64,000 nt of DNA, from contig AP026542.1 in the NCBI GenBank assembly GCA_026075535.2, positions 3,038,001 to 3,102,000 of the forward strand, given 5' to 3'. This stretch comes from Tricholoma matsutake. Its lineage: Eukaryota > Basidiomycota > Agaricomycetes > Agaricales > Tricholomataceae. Below, in pieces: positions 52,463 through 64,000 of this stretch. Both the position numbers and the translations under genes were made by a program. Every line of letters starts with the position of its first letter. The first letter of the stretch is position 1. Under the pieces are notes generated by a model. The model was not told the DNA's origin and did no database searches. It saw only the letters and a list, made by a program, of their open reading frames with translations.

Positions 52463-54822
52463 TCAATCAATAACCACCAGCCCATCAAAGCTCTTTCTCA
52501 TCACCGCTCTCCGCATCACATTAATCGGATTGAACTCCTCCGCCACCACAGTGCTCGTCTCCCCATCGTCGCCCACACTTTCCCACTCCTCCTCACTCTC
52601 ACCCATGAATACCTTCATCATCGCCGCAGAGAACCCATTCATCATCGCCACGCCCCGCCTCTCTGCTTGCACCTCTACCGTCTCCCGTCCCCTCGTATTC
52701 AGATCCCAGTACACAATCTGCGGCACATCATACCCCGCTTCCTTATATGCCCGCTCTACCGCATCATAGTTCGTCTCCCACGACGTCGCATCAGCACAAG
52801 TCCCCTCCCCCGCATCAAATTGCATATCCGTAAACACGAACAGACGCTTGATCATGTCCTCCTTCGACACCCCATGCTTGATAGCCAACGGCAACAACAG
52901 CTTTGTAAACACCGCGTTCAGGTCCGTGTTCATCCCCCAGTTCGCGTCGGACATTCCAAGGACGATATCACAAAGCGACTGTGTCAGATCAAGCTGGACG
53001 TACTCGGGTCGCGAGGAAAACGTGATGAACCCGCCATTGAAGGGGGGCTTCGCCAAGGACGCGAGCACGAGCGAAAGTGCAATGGCAGGCGCGATAGGCT
53101 GCACGATCTTTTCCTTTTTCTCCCACTGCTGGTTATAACGCAAGCTTCCCATCGAGCCCGAGACATCACACACGGCCAGGGCGTTCTCGATATTTCCCGA
53201 CTCACGAAGGTTCTCGATCAGCGTCTTCCACTGCGCCTCGACGACCCTCTTTTGTGTCTCTGCCAGACCCTTACGGAACTGTACGAGGGCAGGGTACTTG
53301 TTACCGTTTTCATCGAGAGAGTCAGAGGAGAACTTGAGTGCCTGCGCGACGAGCTCGTGCGGGAAGAGCGTTGCACCGCTAATGGACTTCTTCCCTTGTT
53401 CGACGGAGATGAGGTATGCTTGGAAGCCGTCGGGGTCATGCTTATAGAAGTTCTCTGTGTTATTTTTCATGCACACTGAAGCGACACGGTTGTACTTGAT
53501 TTCCTTCCAGCGATTAGCAGACATCAGTGGTTCGGGAAGGGATGACACCTTCCTGAGGGTAGTGAGCACCCAGCGCTGGTAGAAAGAGCGTAGGATGGCC
53601 GCCTCATCTTTTGGAGAAATTGAATTAGTGAGAGCAGAGGGGTATATCAAGGGAGTATCATAGTGCTGCAAAACCTGGATGATAGCCGTAGCGATATTTG
53701 TATGGCGATCATGGGCACCGTGCGGAGTCGGGGCCCACTTACTAGCAAGCGAGATTTGGTGCAGAAGGGACAATTGATTCGCCCCATGACCGCGTACATC
53801 AAGCTGTGCGAGAACACGAAGATCCTGTGCAAGGCGATCGGCAAAAAGACGCGTGACGGCAACGTACAGAGCACGGTATTTTGGCTGTGTAAGCTTGCGT
53901 AGGAGGATCTCATGCCGCTGCGCGTGTACAAGTGCGCGTTTCTCCTTGGCTTGTATTTTTTCGACCTGAGACTTACGGACTGTGGCTTCGATGCGTTCGG
54001 CCGGTGAGCCTGTTGTTTTGGGTGGATCTTTGTCTTTGCGTAAGCGGGGGTAAGTGTATGGGTGTCTGTCGGAGTGGAGGAAAGTGGAATGGGTGACGTT
54101 GAGCTCGTCGACCGTGGCCAGGGCTAGAATGTTGAGTAGATCTTTCCAGTACCCATGAGACGCCGATTGCTTGTTTTTTCTTTTGGGGGATGTACAGGTG
54201 GGCTCGACTAGGAGGTGGAGGTTGGAGATGGCAGTCCGTGGGTGGTTGTCGTATAGCCAGCCAAACGCACTACATATAGCAGGTCAGTTGAAATTCCATG
54301 ATGAACGGCACATGGAAAAATGACGCACCGGTAGAAAATCTCCTTCTCTCCTCTCCCATCGTGGATGCTGCGGAGATTCCAGATAATCCTCAGCGTCAAA
54401 GCAGAGTCCTCATCCCATGCGTTTCTGAGATACGTGTTCAGTTCCGATTCGGAAACATGACACCTTAAGAATTGGAACGCGTCAAGCGTAGGGGATCCAG
54501 TAGAATTGTACGTGGGGGCAAGATTTTCAGTCAACATTTGCTTTGCCGACGCCTGGAGAGCATCAATCATAGGGTTCCTGAAGGTTGATCCCGAGGGTTG
54601 CTTCAAGTTGGTCACCGACTCGAATATTTTTGCATCAACCACAGGGACAAGTACATCGAGAAAGTTGGGATTGTAGAGTTCTGGAATATGGGGAAGGGTG
54701 ACGTTCTGAGAGGAGGCAGCAGCAGCGAAAGTATTAGACATGTTCAAACGATTAGAAGGAGAACGGGTTAGGTTCTTGAGAAACTGGAAGGAGAGGACAG
54801 CAGGAGCCTTTAAAGGCTGCAT
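52463..54822 (-). CDS. DUF2828 protein with VWA-like C-terminal domain
   Basis: Two exons, 54822-54329 and 54269-52463, with a 59-bp intron (GTGCGT...ATGTAG), give 766 aa. An internal ATG at 54741 (MSNTFAAAASSQNVTLPHIP) would give 739 aa. The N-terminal half has PTLDAFQFLRCHVSESELNT, AWDEDSALTLRIIWNLRSIH, DGRGEKEIFYR, then FGWLYDNHPRTA and HGYWKDLLNILAL. The C-terminal half has ISGATLFPHELV, a VWA-like metal site DVSGSM, INPPFNGGFITFSS-like KPPFNGGFITFSSRPEYVQL, WGMNTDLNAVF and RLFVFTDMQFD. This is the DUF2828 architecture found in fungi, plants and protists. Its biochemical role is not established. The gene appears intact, with cleaner coding content than the flanking repeats. Confidence 0.92.
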
Positions 54823-54987
54823 TGAGGAGTGAAAGAGTCATTTAGCACACATCATTCGAGTCATACTTAATCATAGTTTCAGTCATTTAGTCAATAAGTA
54901 GTGACTCAATACATGCAATCCGACCCTTTCATCAGATTATGCGATATGCCGTGATTTGTAATCAAGGTGTTACGAGTCCTCGTACCT

Positions 54988-56457
54988 CACAAGGCCAGCC
55001 TCATAATTTCTCCTTAGTTAGAAATTCTTTGCGAAATATTATATTTGAGACTAAATTTCTACAAACAGGAATTCAAAAAATTACCCATTAGAAATATACT
55101 TTGAAAATCAATATTTCTGGTTAAATTTCTCATGACATTTCAGTGTAGATACTGGAAGTATTTCTGTAAGGCACTGTTTAACTTATCAATTGCCTGAAAG
55201 GCTTTCAAAAATTAGATCAGAAAGTTTTATTTTCTGGTTATGCTTCTGATCCGTAAAAGAATTTCTTTCTGGTTGGTCAAAGTCTGTGTGAAAGCATGAC
55301 TTTCACAAAGACTTTCAACAAGCCTTTCAGCAGCTGTTCAGTTTAACATTCTGGGAACAGAAAGGCTGGCTTTCAATCTGCAGAAAGAGTTTCAGAAAGG
55401 CTAGCTTTCAACCTTGTGATTGGTATAGTGAAAGTAATAATTTCACATCAGGCTTTCAAGATCACAAAAGACAAACATTCTAATAGAGATTTCACCACCT
55501 TGAAATATTAAACTTCATGGGCGGGCACTAGTGGGCACTGCCTTTTACAAATTTGAAATTTAATATTTCTAGGTGGTGAAATCTCTATTAGAATAGGGTT
55601 GTTCACGGTAGCCATTCTTGGGCCATTTTCAGCTCATTTTCAAACTCATTTCAAAAGGGAACAAAAAATGGAATGGAAAATGATATGAAAAATGGCTACT
55701 GTGAACACCCTGGGAAGGAAAATTTAGAAAAATAGAGCAAAAATACATTTTTCTCGCCAGGCACAGTGCTAAAAAGATGAAAAATGATCATTTTTCGGTT
55801 CCCTTTTTACAAAAGCAAGGGTAGGGTTCCATTTTACATTCATTTTACACTCATTCTCAGTTCCATTCTTGAGAAAAATGGAATCAAAATGAAATTCAAA
55901 ATGATTGAAAAATGAGTGGAAAATGAACCAAAAATGCCAACCGTGAACAACCCTAATGTTTGCCTTTCATGATCTTGAAAGCCTGATGTAAAATTATTAC
56001 TTTCACTATACCAATCACAAGGTTGAAAGCTAGCCTTTCTGAAACTCTTTCTGCAGATTGAAAGCCAGCCTTTCTGCTCCCAGAATGTTAAACTGAACAG
56101 CTGCTGAAAGGCTTGTTGAAAGTCTTTGTGAAAGTCATGCTTTCACACAGACTTTGACCAACCAGAAAGAAATTCTTTTACAGATCAGAAAGCATAACCA
56201 GAAAATAAAACTTTCTGATCTAATTTTTGAAAGCCTTTCAGGCAATTGATAAGTTAAACAGTGCCTTACAGAAATACTTCCAGTATCTACACTGAAATGT
56301 CATGAGAAATTTAACCAGAAATATTGATTTTCAAAGTATATTTCTAATGGGTAATTTTTTGAATTTCTGTTTGTAGAAATTTAGTCTCAAATATAATATT
56401 TTGCAAAGAATTTCTAACTATATTTCAGAAAGGAGAAATTATAAGGCTGGCCTTGTG
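54988..56457. mobile_element. 1.47-kb palindromic foldback/MITE element
   Basis: Left arm 54988-55479 and right arm 55955-56457 are inverted copies over ~490 bp with few differences. They start CACAAGGCCAGCC and end GGCTGGCCTTGTG. CCT flanks both ends (54985-54987, 56458-56460). The arms contain repeated CTTTC/GAAAG blocks such as GGCTTTCAA and GCCTTTCAG. The centre is occupied by a 118-bp hairpin (55477-55594) and a nested 360-bp element (55595-55954). There is no coding sequence. Confidence 0.92.
55595..55954. mobile_element. Nested 360-bp MITE at the palindrome centre
   Basis: Ends AGGGTTGTTCACGGT and, inverted, AGGGTTGTTCACGGT at the right border, with AAT on both sides (55592-55594, 55955-55957). 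The interior is rich in AAAATG/CATTTT motifs, making long imperfect inverted arms. It sits between the central hairpin and the right arm of the larger palindrome, so it inserted later. Confidence 0.85.
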
Positions 56458-56461
56458 CCTC

Positions 56462-56786
56462 TAGGGAACTGCACGGGTTTTACCCACAGGTTTCCCACGC
56501 TCTTATTTCCTAATTTATTCAATGAGTTTTGCATGAAAAATCATGAAAAAAAGATTTTCTGAAAGCTTTTTGTTGGCTCTTTGTGATCTAACACATAAAA
56601 TAATATTTGGGTGACATCTGTCATGTGACAAGGTTGAAAATAAATTATTTTGTCCCTTGTATCACAAGCATCCATTGAATAGCTATCAGAAAATCATTTT
56701 TTCATGAGTTTTCATGCAAAGCTCATTGAATAAATTAGGAAATAAAAGCGTGGGAAACCCATGGGTAAAACCCATGCAGTTCCCTA
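56462..56786. mobile_element. 325-bp hAT-type MITE with 8-bp TSD
   Basis: Termini TAGGGAACTGCA...TGCAGTTCCCTA. TGTGCCTC flanks both ends exactly (56454-56461, 56787-56794). Inverted arms of about 100 bp include GGGTTTTACCCA, TTTCCCACGC and TTATTTCCTAATTTATTCAA. The left duplication overlaps the right end of the 1.47-kb palindrome, so it inserted at that element's border. Confidence 0.93.
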
Positions 56787-57119
56787 TGTGCCTCAGACTC
56801 GTCCTTTTAACCCCACCAATTTGCCAGCAAAAATGATACATTAAGAGTGATGGCTGCTCAGCAGTCTTTGGAGTTTTAATTCCATCTTTAGACAGGCTTA
56901 AATTTTGAAGTCAGTCCAACTCAGCCCTATAAGGAATTTCACACTCAGCGGGTATTACTGACACACAATTTTGAACAAAAAAGGAAATTGTCATGTTGAG
57001 TCACACTTCCTCAACTCAAACCAAAAAGGCTCGGCAACAAGACAGCTGCAAGTTGTTGTGCCCTCAGTAATGTTCTCTTCTATTCTCTTCTTTTCTTTTT
57101 AACTAACTAATGTTTCAAT

Positions 57120-57600
57120 TTGATTTTAGATTCTCTTACCATGAACTGGCACCAAGACAGCAGACCCAGACCCAGACCCATGCCACTGCTGCAAGCACCT
57201 GCTCGCAGGGTGGATAATGGATCAGGATGGTGAGACGATCAATGACAGGCACAACAGGAACATTGACGAGGATGGATGGCAAGGTGAAGATGACAACGAT
57301 GGCCACCAGCACCCACCCACCAGACCCCCACTGCTGCCAGCAGCAGCTCACATGGTGGAGCAGAGCAAGTGGCACATTGAAGACCAACAGAGGGCATAAC
57401 AATGACAGGCAGGGAAGCAACATCAATGAGGACAACAATGAGAGGAAGGATAACAATGGGGGGGACCAGGGGATGAGGAAGAGGATGGCTGGGATGGCTG
57501 GGATGAGGACGGGGATGACAGGAATGACAGGACTGACAGAGATGACAGGGATGACAACAACAGACAACCACGAATGATGATAATGATGGCGCCCTCCCTG
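57120..57600. repeat. GACAACAA-rich dispersed repeat with CTGCAAGC hairpin
   Basis: Starts near a GCTGCAAGCACCTGCTCGCA + GGGTGG motif (about 57188-57214). It is followed by GATGACAACGATGG, CACCCACCCACCAGACCCCC and a GGGATGACAGG run. Overall composition and motifs recall 770-1110 and 43195-43480. Long ORFs on both strands come from codon bias of the repeat. Confidence 0.55.
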
Positions 57601-59270
57601 TCAGTGCTGGTTTTCTTCTAGTAACTACATAGTTTGTATATAACATCCTCTTGTGCTCAATCCCAGTCATTCTATGTCATATTTTTATCTCATTGAATTT
57701 GCTGTGCTGGATGGATAGATATATCTAATTTATTAGACTGACTCAGATACTAATGGGCACTTTGACTTGCAAAATTGTGCAGGTTTGCGATCATAACACC
57801 AGCTATAAGATGCCCCAGAACTTCTGTTCTGACTGGCAATTGCTGTTCTGTGTGGGCTGTATTGGTTGCTGTTTGTTTTTGGCCTTCTTCTTGCCATCCA
57901 TCACTGCTGTCGTCCATGATAGTTTATTGTCTCAGGATGCATAATCCTGGTCAACTGGGCTGTCCCTGTAGAGTCTGATTGTTCAGGGCACTTTAAAATA
58001 GCTTAAATTTTGTGTTAAGGAATAGGTTAAAATCAACATCTGTAGTTGAGACAATACTACAGCATAATAGCATTGATTAATGAGAATGCCAATTAAGGCT
58101 GATTTACCAAGCAGCCTGGAAATGGGTTGACATCATCTCTGGTGACTAACAAGTTTATTTGCCATTCATGTCATCATCGATCTTGGCAGCCAAAAATAGT
58201 ACCCATATTTGACATAGGTGAGTTTTCCTAAAGACTAATCTATGAAGACATGAAGGCATTTTCATGTCTCAGTTTGTCCTTCGTCCAATTCCATCCTACT
58301 TAACTTTGTTCTAGCTTCACCTTCCTGTTCATCTTGGTATCCTATGCGTCTTTTCAGTGGCATGACAGGAGTCTGCAGAACTTGGCACAAAGCACGAGCC
58401 ACCATGGCTTTCTTGGAAAAGCTTGGAGGAGTTTATTTCAGGAATGCATGATGGCTTACATGTGTGTAGTTTCCATCTAGGAGGGTTAAATCTCAAAGAA
58501 CTACCATCATCTTAAAGCTTCTGCCTCTCAAAGGTACTGCCAGGAATGATAATTTTGCTTCAACGATGTCTCCGACCTGAATCCTTGTGGGCAAGGTGGG
58601 TACAAACCTGTTATACGGTTTGTGATCATTTACCAGGACATCTGTTCAGCCACTTACTTATAACCACCTCCAAGGCGATTGATGGTTCTTTCCCAATATC
58701 TGACTTTGTTGTCCTCACCATGAAAATACTGGCCTTGTGCCAGTTCAGCCAGCCTTCCCACAGGATCCACACCATGACCAAGTTCCAAGGCAGGGTTGGC
58801 CAGGGCCTTTGTTCTAGCCATGAAAAGCCTGTTGGACACACTTGAGGGCAAAAAAGAAGGTTGGGTACTTCCCCCTGCCAAACAAACTTTTGGCTGGTGG
58901 ATCTAGCAACCCAAAATACAACAATTGCGGAAAGATTCTGATAATTCAGCCACACCAATGTGTTGCTGCGACATAACAAATTGGCTTGCAGGTCTAACCC
59001 AATTGTGCAAACAGTACAACAATTGTGGGAAGGGCCAGCAAATTACCTGCACCACCAACCTGCTCCCACGACATACCTTCCTAGCACCAAAATATGGATC
59101 TCCACTATGATACCAAGGCTGCGCATGAGTGTCAACAAAGATAATTCATAGCACTAAATCAAATGAGCACACATAGCTGATGCTCTGGAGGCTATCACCC
59201 AAACCAGAGCAGACAATGCTCATGCTGGTGCCCAGTTATCTGAACTTACAAAGGCAAGTTCAACATTCCC
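57601..59270. other. No supported gene
   Basis: Short frames only. 57753-57978 contains a hydrophobic stretch (WQLLFCVGCIGCCLFLAFFL) without context. 58620-59110 has frames on both strands of similar length, and none has a recognised domain. Probable decayed repeats. Confidence 0.35.
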
Positions 59271-62200
59271 CTGTGCAACTCCCAACCTAACATACAATAC
59301 TTACAGGATCCAGATTGGTTATCTCATTACAGCACTGTAGAAGAAACCAATCCTCAGCGATGGCATCTGGCATTCAAGGGCAAAGATGAAACCCTGGAAG
59401 AAGTGATTTTAAGTGTTCAAGGTATCATCTGGCAAAAGGACTTACCCCCATTTTTGAAAGAAAGGTACCCTTTAATCTATACCCAGAAAGCATATGCTAA
59501 CCAGGCATCAGTCTGCAAAAAGCTTGTGTCAGATTCCTCAAACAATCCATATCAATGACAGGATTTCAGACCCCATCTTTTCTGTCAGCAGCTGACAACT
59601 TGTTGAGCATCTATGCAGTCTTCACTCAGTGTGTTCCACCCACCAAGTTACAAGCCTGGGCTCTAGACAACTATGAAGACTTTCATTCTGTAAGTGATTA
59701 CTGATGGTTTGTACTGTTCTTGTGTCCCCCATTGGAAACTGGTGCCTGCTCAGATATTAGGTCGCATTCATCTGAGATGATTTATGCATACTTATTGATA
59801 CACTCATGATATTTGTCTATTTCTTTCTGTCTTGCAGGAGTCAAAGTTTTTGATTTATCACATAAGTACCAAACTCACTGTCAAAGTTTATCTGAATATC
59901 CCCGTTTGGTTAGGATTCTTGACTGGACCTGATGGCCCATAATGTTGTTACAGCCCTGCCTGGTCTTTGTTGACAGTGATATATTTTCAGGCATAGAGTG
60001 TAGGTTTCTGATAATTATATGATAGCCTTCACCTTGTAGCATGCATGGTGTTAGATTTTTCCATAAAAGCCACACAGCCAACTTGTCTGTCATTGGTCTA
60101 TGATGGGTAAGTAGGTTAGAGACCTTTCATATGGCATGTCCACTTCTCCTGGCTACACCCGCTCTTCTGCAGAGTTTATTGATCCTGTTCTGACAGATGC
60201 CCAATCTGTTTCTGTTCATTGACTCAGATATTCCCATTCCAATCCACTATAAAGTCGTTGCAACTTTTGTTACCCACTGACAAATTCTATCTTGTACAAC
60301 TATCTACTTTTGCTATCGCTTTGCATTCTCCTATTTCGAAATGACCCACACCAAAAAAATCGTTCAGTACAATGTCCACATTTTTTCTCTCTTGTCATTG
60401 CTGACCCACAAACAGATTGGCACATTCCTCAGAAGTGACTGACAATAACAGAGCATCGTTGTATGTCCTTTCTATTTGACTAGCTCCTGGATGATTCATC
60501 TTTTTGTGTATCAGCTGCAGTGAATCTCTTCCAGCTGTTGAAAATATCCCCTGGTTAGTACTTAGGTATTTATTGTTCTGATGACAATGTTCTGACTTGC
60601 AGTCTATATCCCCAAGTCGCACAAACAAAAAACAGACAAACAAGATTCTTCAAGTGAAGAGTAATAGTCCAGTGTTATAGGCGATGGTGGGCTAATGTCT
60701 TGTGTCACAGAGAATTAGAATTGGCTTGGCACAGCCCCAAGAAGAGCCGCCTCGCCACTCCTGGTACCCCAGAATATGATGACATGCCTGCTGTGTCATC
60801 CAAAAGGCGAGATATACCTTTTTTACTGTACCATTTCTCCCTGATTATTTGTTATAATCATGCAGGGTGTCCACCTTGAGTGCTGTTTCAAAGCAACTCA
60901 AGTTTAGTACCGTGGACATTTCTGAGTATGTTTCTTTTGTTGTACATGTTTGTATCTTCCAGCTTTACCCTGGTTTTTAGGGCAGCCGGCTCCTCTAAGT
61001 TGCCTTTGAAGCCTGCCTTGGTGCTTAAAAAAAAAGACGTAGCTACTCCACCTCCTGCTGTCAAGCATGGCAGAAGGTGTGACAAAAGCCGAACTCCCAT
61101 CAATGATGCTATAACTATAAAGTATGTCTGTCGAGATGAATTAAGTTGATACAGTTTCTGATATCTTATTTCTTCTGGGGTAGGCAGGAACCGGGAGTCC
61201 TGCCTGTCATGGCCAACACAAAAAAGTCCCCTTCAACTGTTTGGCATGGCCAAAAGTGCCCTCATAGCCAAACACCAATAGAACAAGTGGACAATGCAAA
61301 GTATGTCTGCCCTGCTATAGATTTTCCTCTACTCTAACATTTGCTACCAGTAATACTAGGGATTCTACCCCAACCCCCACTTGTCCCCAGCGACTGAAGT
61401 GGCTTACAGTGAAAGGCGCCTACAACCATACTTCTAGGTCTGTATTGTTTCTATGGTTTGATCTTTTCATTTTTCCCATGATTGTACAGCCCTCATCTGG
61501 CAGATGTCAATATTACCTTGGAAAAGGAATCACCATAAGTTGCATCACAAAACATTAATTTACTAAATGTTCATTGGACAGTAAATACAATAAACATGAA
61601 ACCTCTGGGATTACCATGAAAGCTACAAATGTTTCCAATGAGCCGGAGTCCTTGCCAGTGAGTTCTGGCTCAGAAGACAATGCAGGAAATCGTCCTAGAG
61701 ATTTGTGGAAACATAAGATGTATGTAGCATCTTACTCTTCCTGGTTTCTTCTCATTTTATCTTTAGTAGGTACGGACCACAGAAAGAGAAAAGGTATGTA
61801 TCTGAGTATTCTATGATCTTGTCTCGAAGTTTTTGTTGACATATTCTTAGTTGTCCCAGAGAGCCAGCGCCCTTGTCCAAAGAAGATATGAGTGATGGCA
61901 CTGTGGATTCTACAAAAAACAAGGGGTATGTTTTGATTCGCACGTCCTGGTTTCTTTGCACTGATTTTCAGCTGGCACAGACAACAGAAAAAGAAAGGGT
62001 GGGCTTTTATTTTTTTTATTTTTTCATCATTGCCCTGCTTGGGTTAACTGTTTCTTAAGATGTGCCAGGGAATGATCCCCATACTCTGAAGAGGAACATG
62101 AATGTCAAAGAGAAGCTAGGCCATATGTGTATGTGCTATTTTATTTATCATGGGGTCTTACAATTGTCTTTTACCATTGGTGATTCTGAGTTAGGGGATG

Positions 62201-63360
62201 TAAAACATGCCTTCTCGTCCAGTTGTGGAGCACTCCAAGAAAAGGGGTGCAGCTGTGAAGAAGTCCAAAATTTCCTCCAGATCAATATACAAAGAAGATT
62301 CTGATGATCAGGACTTCATTGATGACTCTGAGTTGGTGGATGATGAGTCCAACCACAGGTCAGAGCTGCTTTATTATTGTTTAGAAGTTTTCTTACCTTA
62401 TGTGGACACAAAGGTCTTGACATGGGAAGCCTGCCAGGAAAAGGGTGCGGAAGGGGAAAACATATTAAATACAATTTATTCTCATTTAATGCGGAACCAC
62501 TTATTTCTAGCATTGATGACAGACCTACAGCACCTAAGGAAGAAAGATCTCTGACCCCTGAAGAAACATCAGAAGGTCTCCAAAAGGATAAAGCAATGGT
62601 CAAAGATGGAACCATGCTCAATGAAAGCCTCCAAGACGAGGCGCTCAGGGATGTCTACAAGTCCTTGAAACCATTAAAGGGAATTGCATTTTTTGGTTCA
62701 ATTTTGAGACTTGACGCTATTTCAGATACATCTACATGTCACCGCATAGTTCCAAGGATGTGGTTGACCCTGATAAATATATAAAATATTCCCTAATTGC
62801 ACCAGATTTGTATGGGGTCCAAAAAGAGTATGTTATTAAAAATTATCAGGCCTAGTTTTGCTGCTGTTTTGCTCATGGTCCATGGACAGGAACTTGGATG
62901 CTGCCCTGGCATTTGAACATTATGGATGTTTCTTAAATCCTGCTCATGCAAGCCTGTCATTTGTCAGGGCAAAGGATTCTAGGCTGGCAACCTCTGACAC
63001 AGGGGAGAATGCGGTATTTTTGATTACAGGCTGTGTTGGGGACACCTATCTCAGGACCCTGTACAGCACAGGCTATGATTCGGACAAATGAGTCCACCAT
63101 CTTTGTTTGGTCCTGCTCAGCCAGGAATTTCAGTTAGTGGTGGCATATTTAGGCAATGTGTTTGGGGTATGCAACCTTGTGGGTCCTGTTTCAGGGCCCA
63201 CATTTGCGCTCTCTATGCAAAAGGAGGGCACCAGTTCTGGCTGTAAGTTTTGCATGGAAAACGATGGATGCTTTGAGTAGTACTGATCATATCTTAGCTC
63301 CAAAAAAGTATTCAGGTGCTCACTTGTCCAAATATTCCCATGAAAAGTTTCTCTAAAATG
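59271..63360 (+). pseudogene. Putative multi-exon gene of an unnamed fungal repeat family
   Basis: Several + strand segments are bounded by plausible splice sites. 59309-59420 reads DWLSHYSTVEETNPQRW and KGKDETLEE. 60970-61120 reads PALVLKKKDVATPPPAVKHG then a GTATG donor. 61187-61297 reads NTKKSPSTVWHGQKCPHSQT then GTATG. Others are 61574-61720, 61770-61793, 61858-61925 and 61972-61998. 62207-62360 is charged (EHSKKRGAAVKKSKISSRS, then DDQDFIDDSELVDDESNHR). 62520-62790 reads LQDEALRDVYKSLKPLKGI. 62870-63090 has LNPAHASLSF and VFLITGCVGDTYL. Small charged exons ending RKRKG are duplicated (61770s and 61970s). The combination recalls repeat-family proteins of Agaricomycetes. I cannot define a complete frame, and function is unknown. 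Confidence 0.35.
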
Positions 63361-63544
63361 AACATGGATAACTATCCCAGTTTTCTTGATTTTGATCAGT
63401 CTGGTATGAGTCGCGAACTTTTGGAATTGCTTTGGTGGTGCTAACTTGGTTGCATAGTCCCTATTTTTGATGTGACACAAAAGGGATTTCAGTTTGATCA
63501 GACCAGCTTTGACAAACTGAATGATCTGCCCCTATTAAGGAGTG

Positions 63545-63655
63545 TCACAGGTACAGGTAACACCGTGAGTATCTGGTCATGGGTATGCATGGGTATGGGT
63601 ATGGGTTTGGGATTATCATACCCGTGAAACACTGTACCCATACACATGGGTATAT
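63545..63655. repeat. GGTAT-rich palindromic mini-repeat (copy 3)
   Basis: GGTAACACCGTGAGTATCTG, then GTCATGGGTATGCATGGGTA, TATCATACCCGTGAAACACT and TACCCATACACATGGGTAT match the order of motifs at 16858-16969. The ends are GGTATG/CATACC-like inverted. Likely a small MITE. Confidence 0.7.
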
Positions 63656-63676
63656 GTGTTTTACTAATCTCATTTA

Positions 63677-64000
63677 CAGCTGTTTTAATGTTCCGAAGAG
63701 ACTAGAGGGTCGTGTTTGCTCATTCTTGTCCAATACCAACATCTTTGTTGGAAGGGAGGTAGCAAGAGAAGGTCTCATATCTAGATGAGTTCTCAATCAT
63801 TTGTTGTGATCTTAGGCTTAATTAAATATAATATACAGTTGTTTCAATGTTCTGAAGAGACGAGAGGGTTGGTTGCTCATTCTTCAATGCCAACATCTTT
63901 GTTAGAAGGAGGGTAGCAGGAGAGGGTCTCATATCTTGGTTAGTTCTCCATTGCTTTTTGTGACCTTAAGCTTAATCATAATCTAATATACAGTTGTTTC
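63677..64000 (+). repeat. ~157-bp tandem repeat reaching the window end
   Basis: CAG(C/T)TGTTT(T/C)AATGTTC starts at 63677 and 63836 (159 bp), and the next copy begins at 63991 (155 bp). Units contain GAAGAGAC(T/G)AGAGGGT, GCCAACATCTTTGTT-like, GGTCTCATAT and CTTAATTA/CTTAATCATA. The array continues beyond the window. Confidence 0.9.

Noticed and set aside
52667..53479. 270-aa ORF on the + strand
   Set aside because: Lies antisense within the DUF2828 coding exon and has no family features.
57136..57670. Val/Pro/Ile-rich ORFs on the - strand and Asp/Asn-rich ORFs on the +
   Set aside because: Repeat-driven composition on both strands, similar to other dispersed repeat copies and with no domain.

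Overview
The window looks like a repeat-dense stretch of a basidiomycete (Agaricomycete-type) nuclear chromosome. The evidence is protein genes split by 41-60 bp GT-AG introns, Helitrons with a Rep/Pif1-type helicase, Ty3/gypsy retrotransposons, several families of small TIR elements, and a short island of ordinary fungal genes. No rRNA, credible tRNA, CRISPR array or prokaryotic feature was seen. Species cannot be assigned from sequence alone.

Layout. 0-3.6 kb is non-coding repeats, including a 25-bp G-rich minisatellite. 3.6-11.8 kb is a decayed Helitron (Helitron 1, + strand) broken up by a 1.1-kb hAT-like element with a perfect 8-bp target duplication, a 1.3-kb insert carrying a 158-bp satellite, and a ~1-kb LTR. 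12.3-16.5 kb is a decayed Ty3/gypsy element (element A). 17.0-22.1 kb is a second Ty3/gypsy element (B, + strand) with 5' LTR, primer-binding site, Gag, zinc knuckle, protease and RT. It is cut short and abuts an inverted LTR of the same family. 22.1-30.9 kb is a third copy (C, - strand), itself invaded by a 228-bp copia-type solo LTR and a 1.8-kb hAT-like element, and containing a gene antisense to pol next to its 3' LTR. 31.0-36.8 kb holds remnants of unnamed multi-exon fungal repeat genes, one disrupted by a second member of the same hAT-like family. 37.1-41.4 kb is Helitron 2 (- strand), which lost its HUH nuclease and Walker motifs by internal deletion but keeps a C-terminal cysteine-peptidase-like domain. 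41.4-45.1 kb is repeats.

45.2-54.8 kb is the host gene island: a seven-bladed-propeller lactonase (+), a mitochondrial CoA-transferase family III enzyme (-, seven exons modelled to the base), a small secreted basic protein (-, about 145 aa), and a DUF2828/VWA-like protein (-). Between the last two sits a 1.3-kb element with ~220-bp terminal inverted repeats and a 6-bp duplication. 55.0-56.8 kb is a 1.47-kb near-perfect palindrome with nested insertions, next to a 325-bp hAT-type MITE with an 8-bp duplication. 57-64 kb is repeats, one poorly resolved multi-exon gene, and a ~157-bp tandem repeat running off the window end.

The genes do not form a pathway. The main story is layered transposition around a small metabolic/secretory gene island, with many TE stops of the CGA-to-TGA type, as expected from CpG methylation decay or RIP-like mutation.
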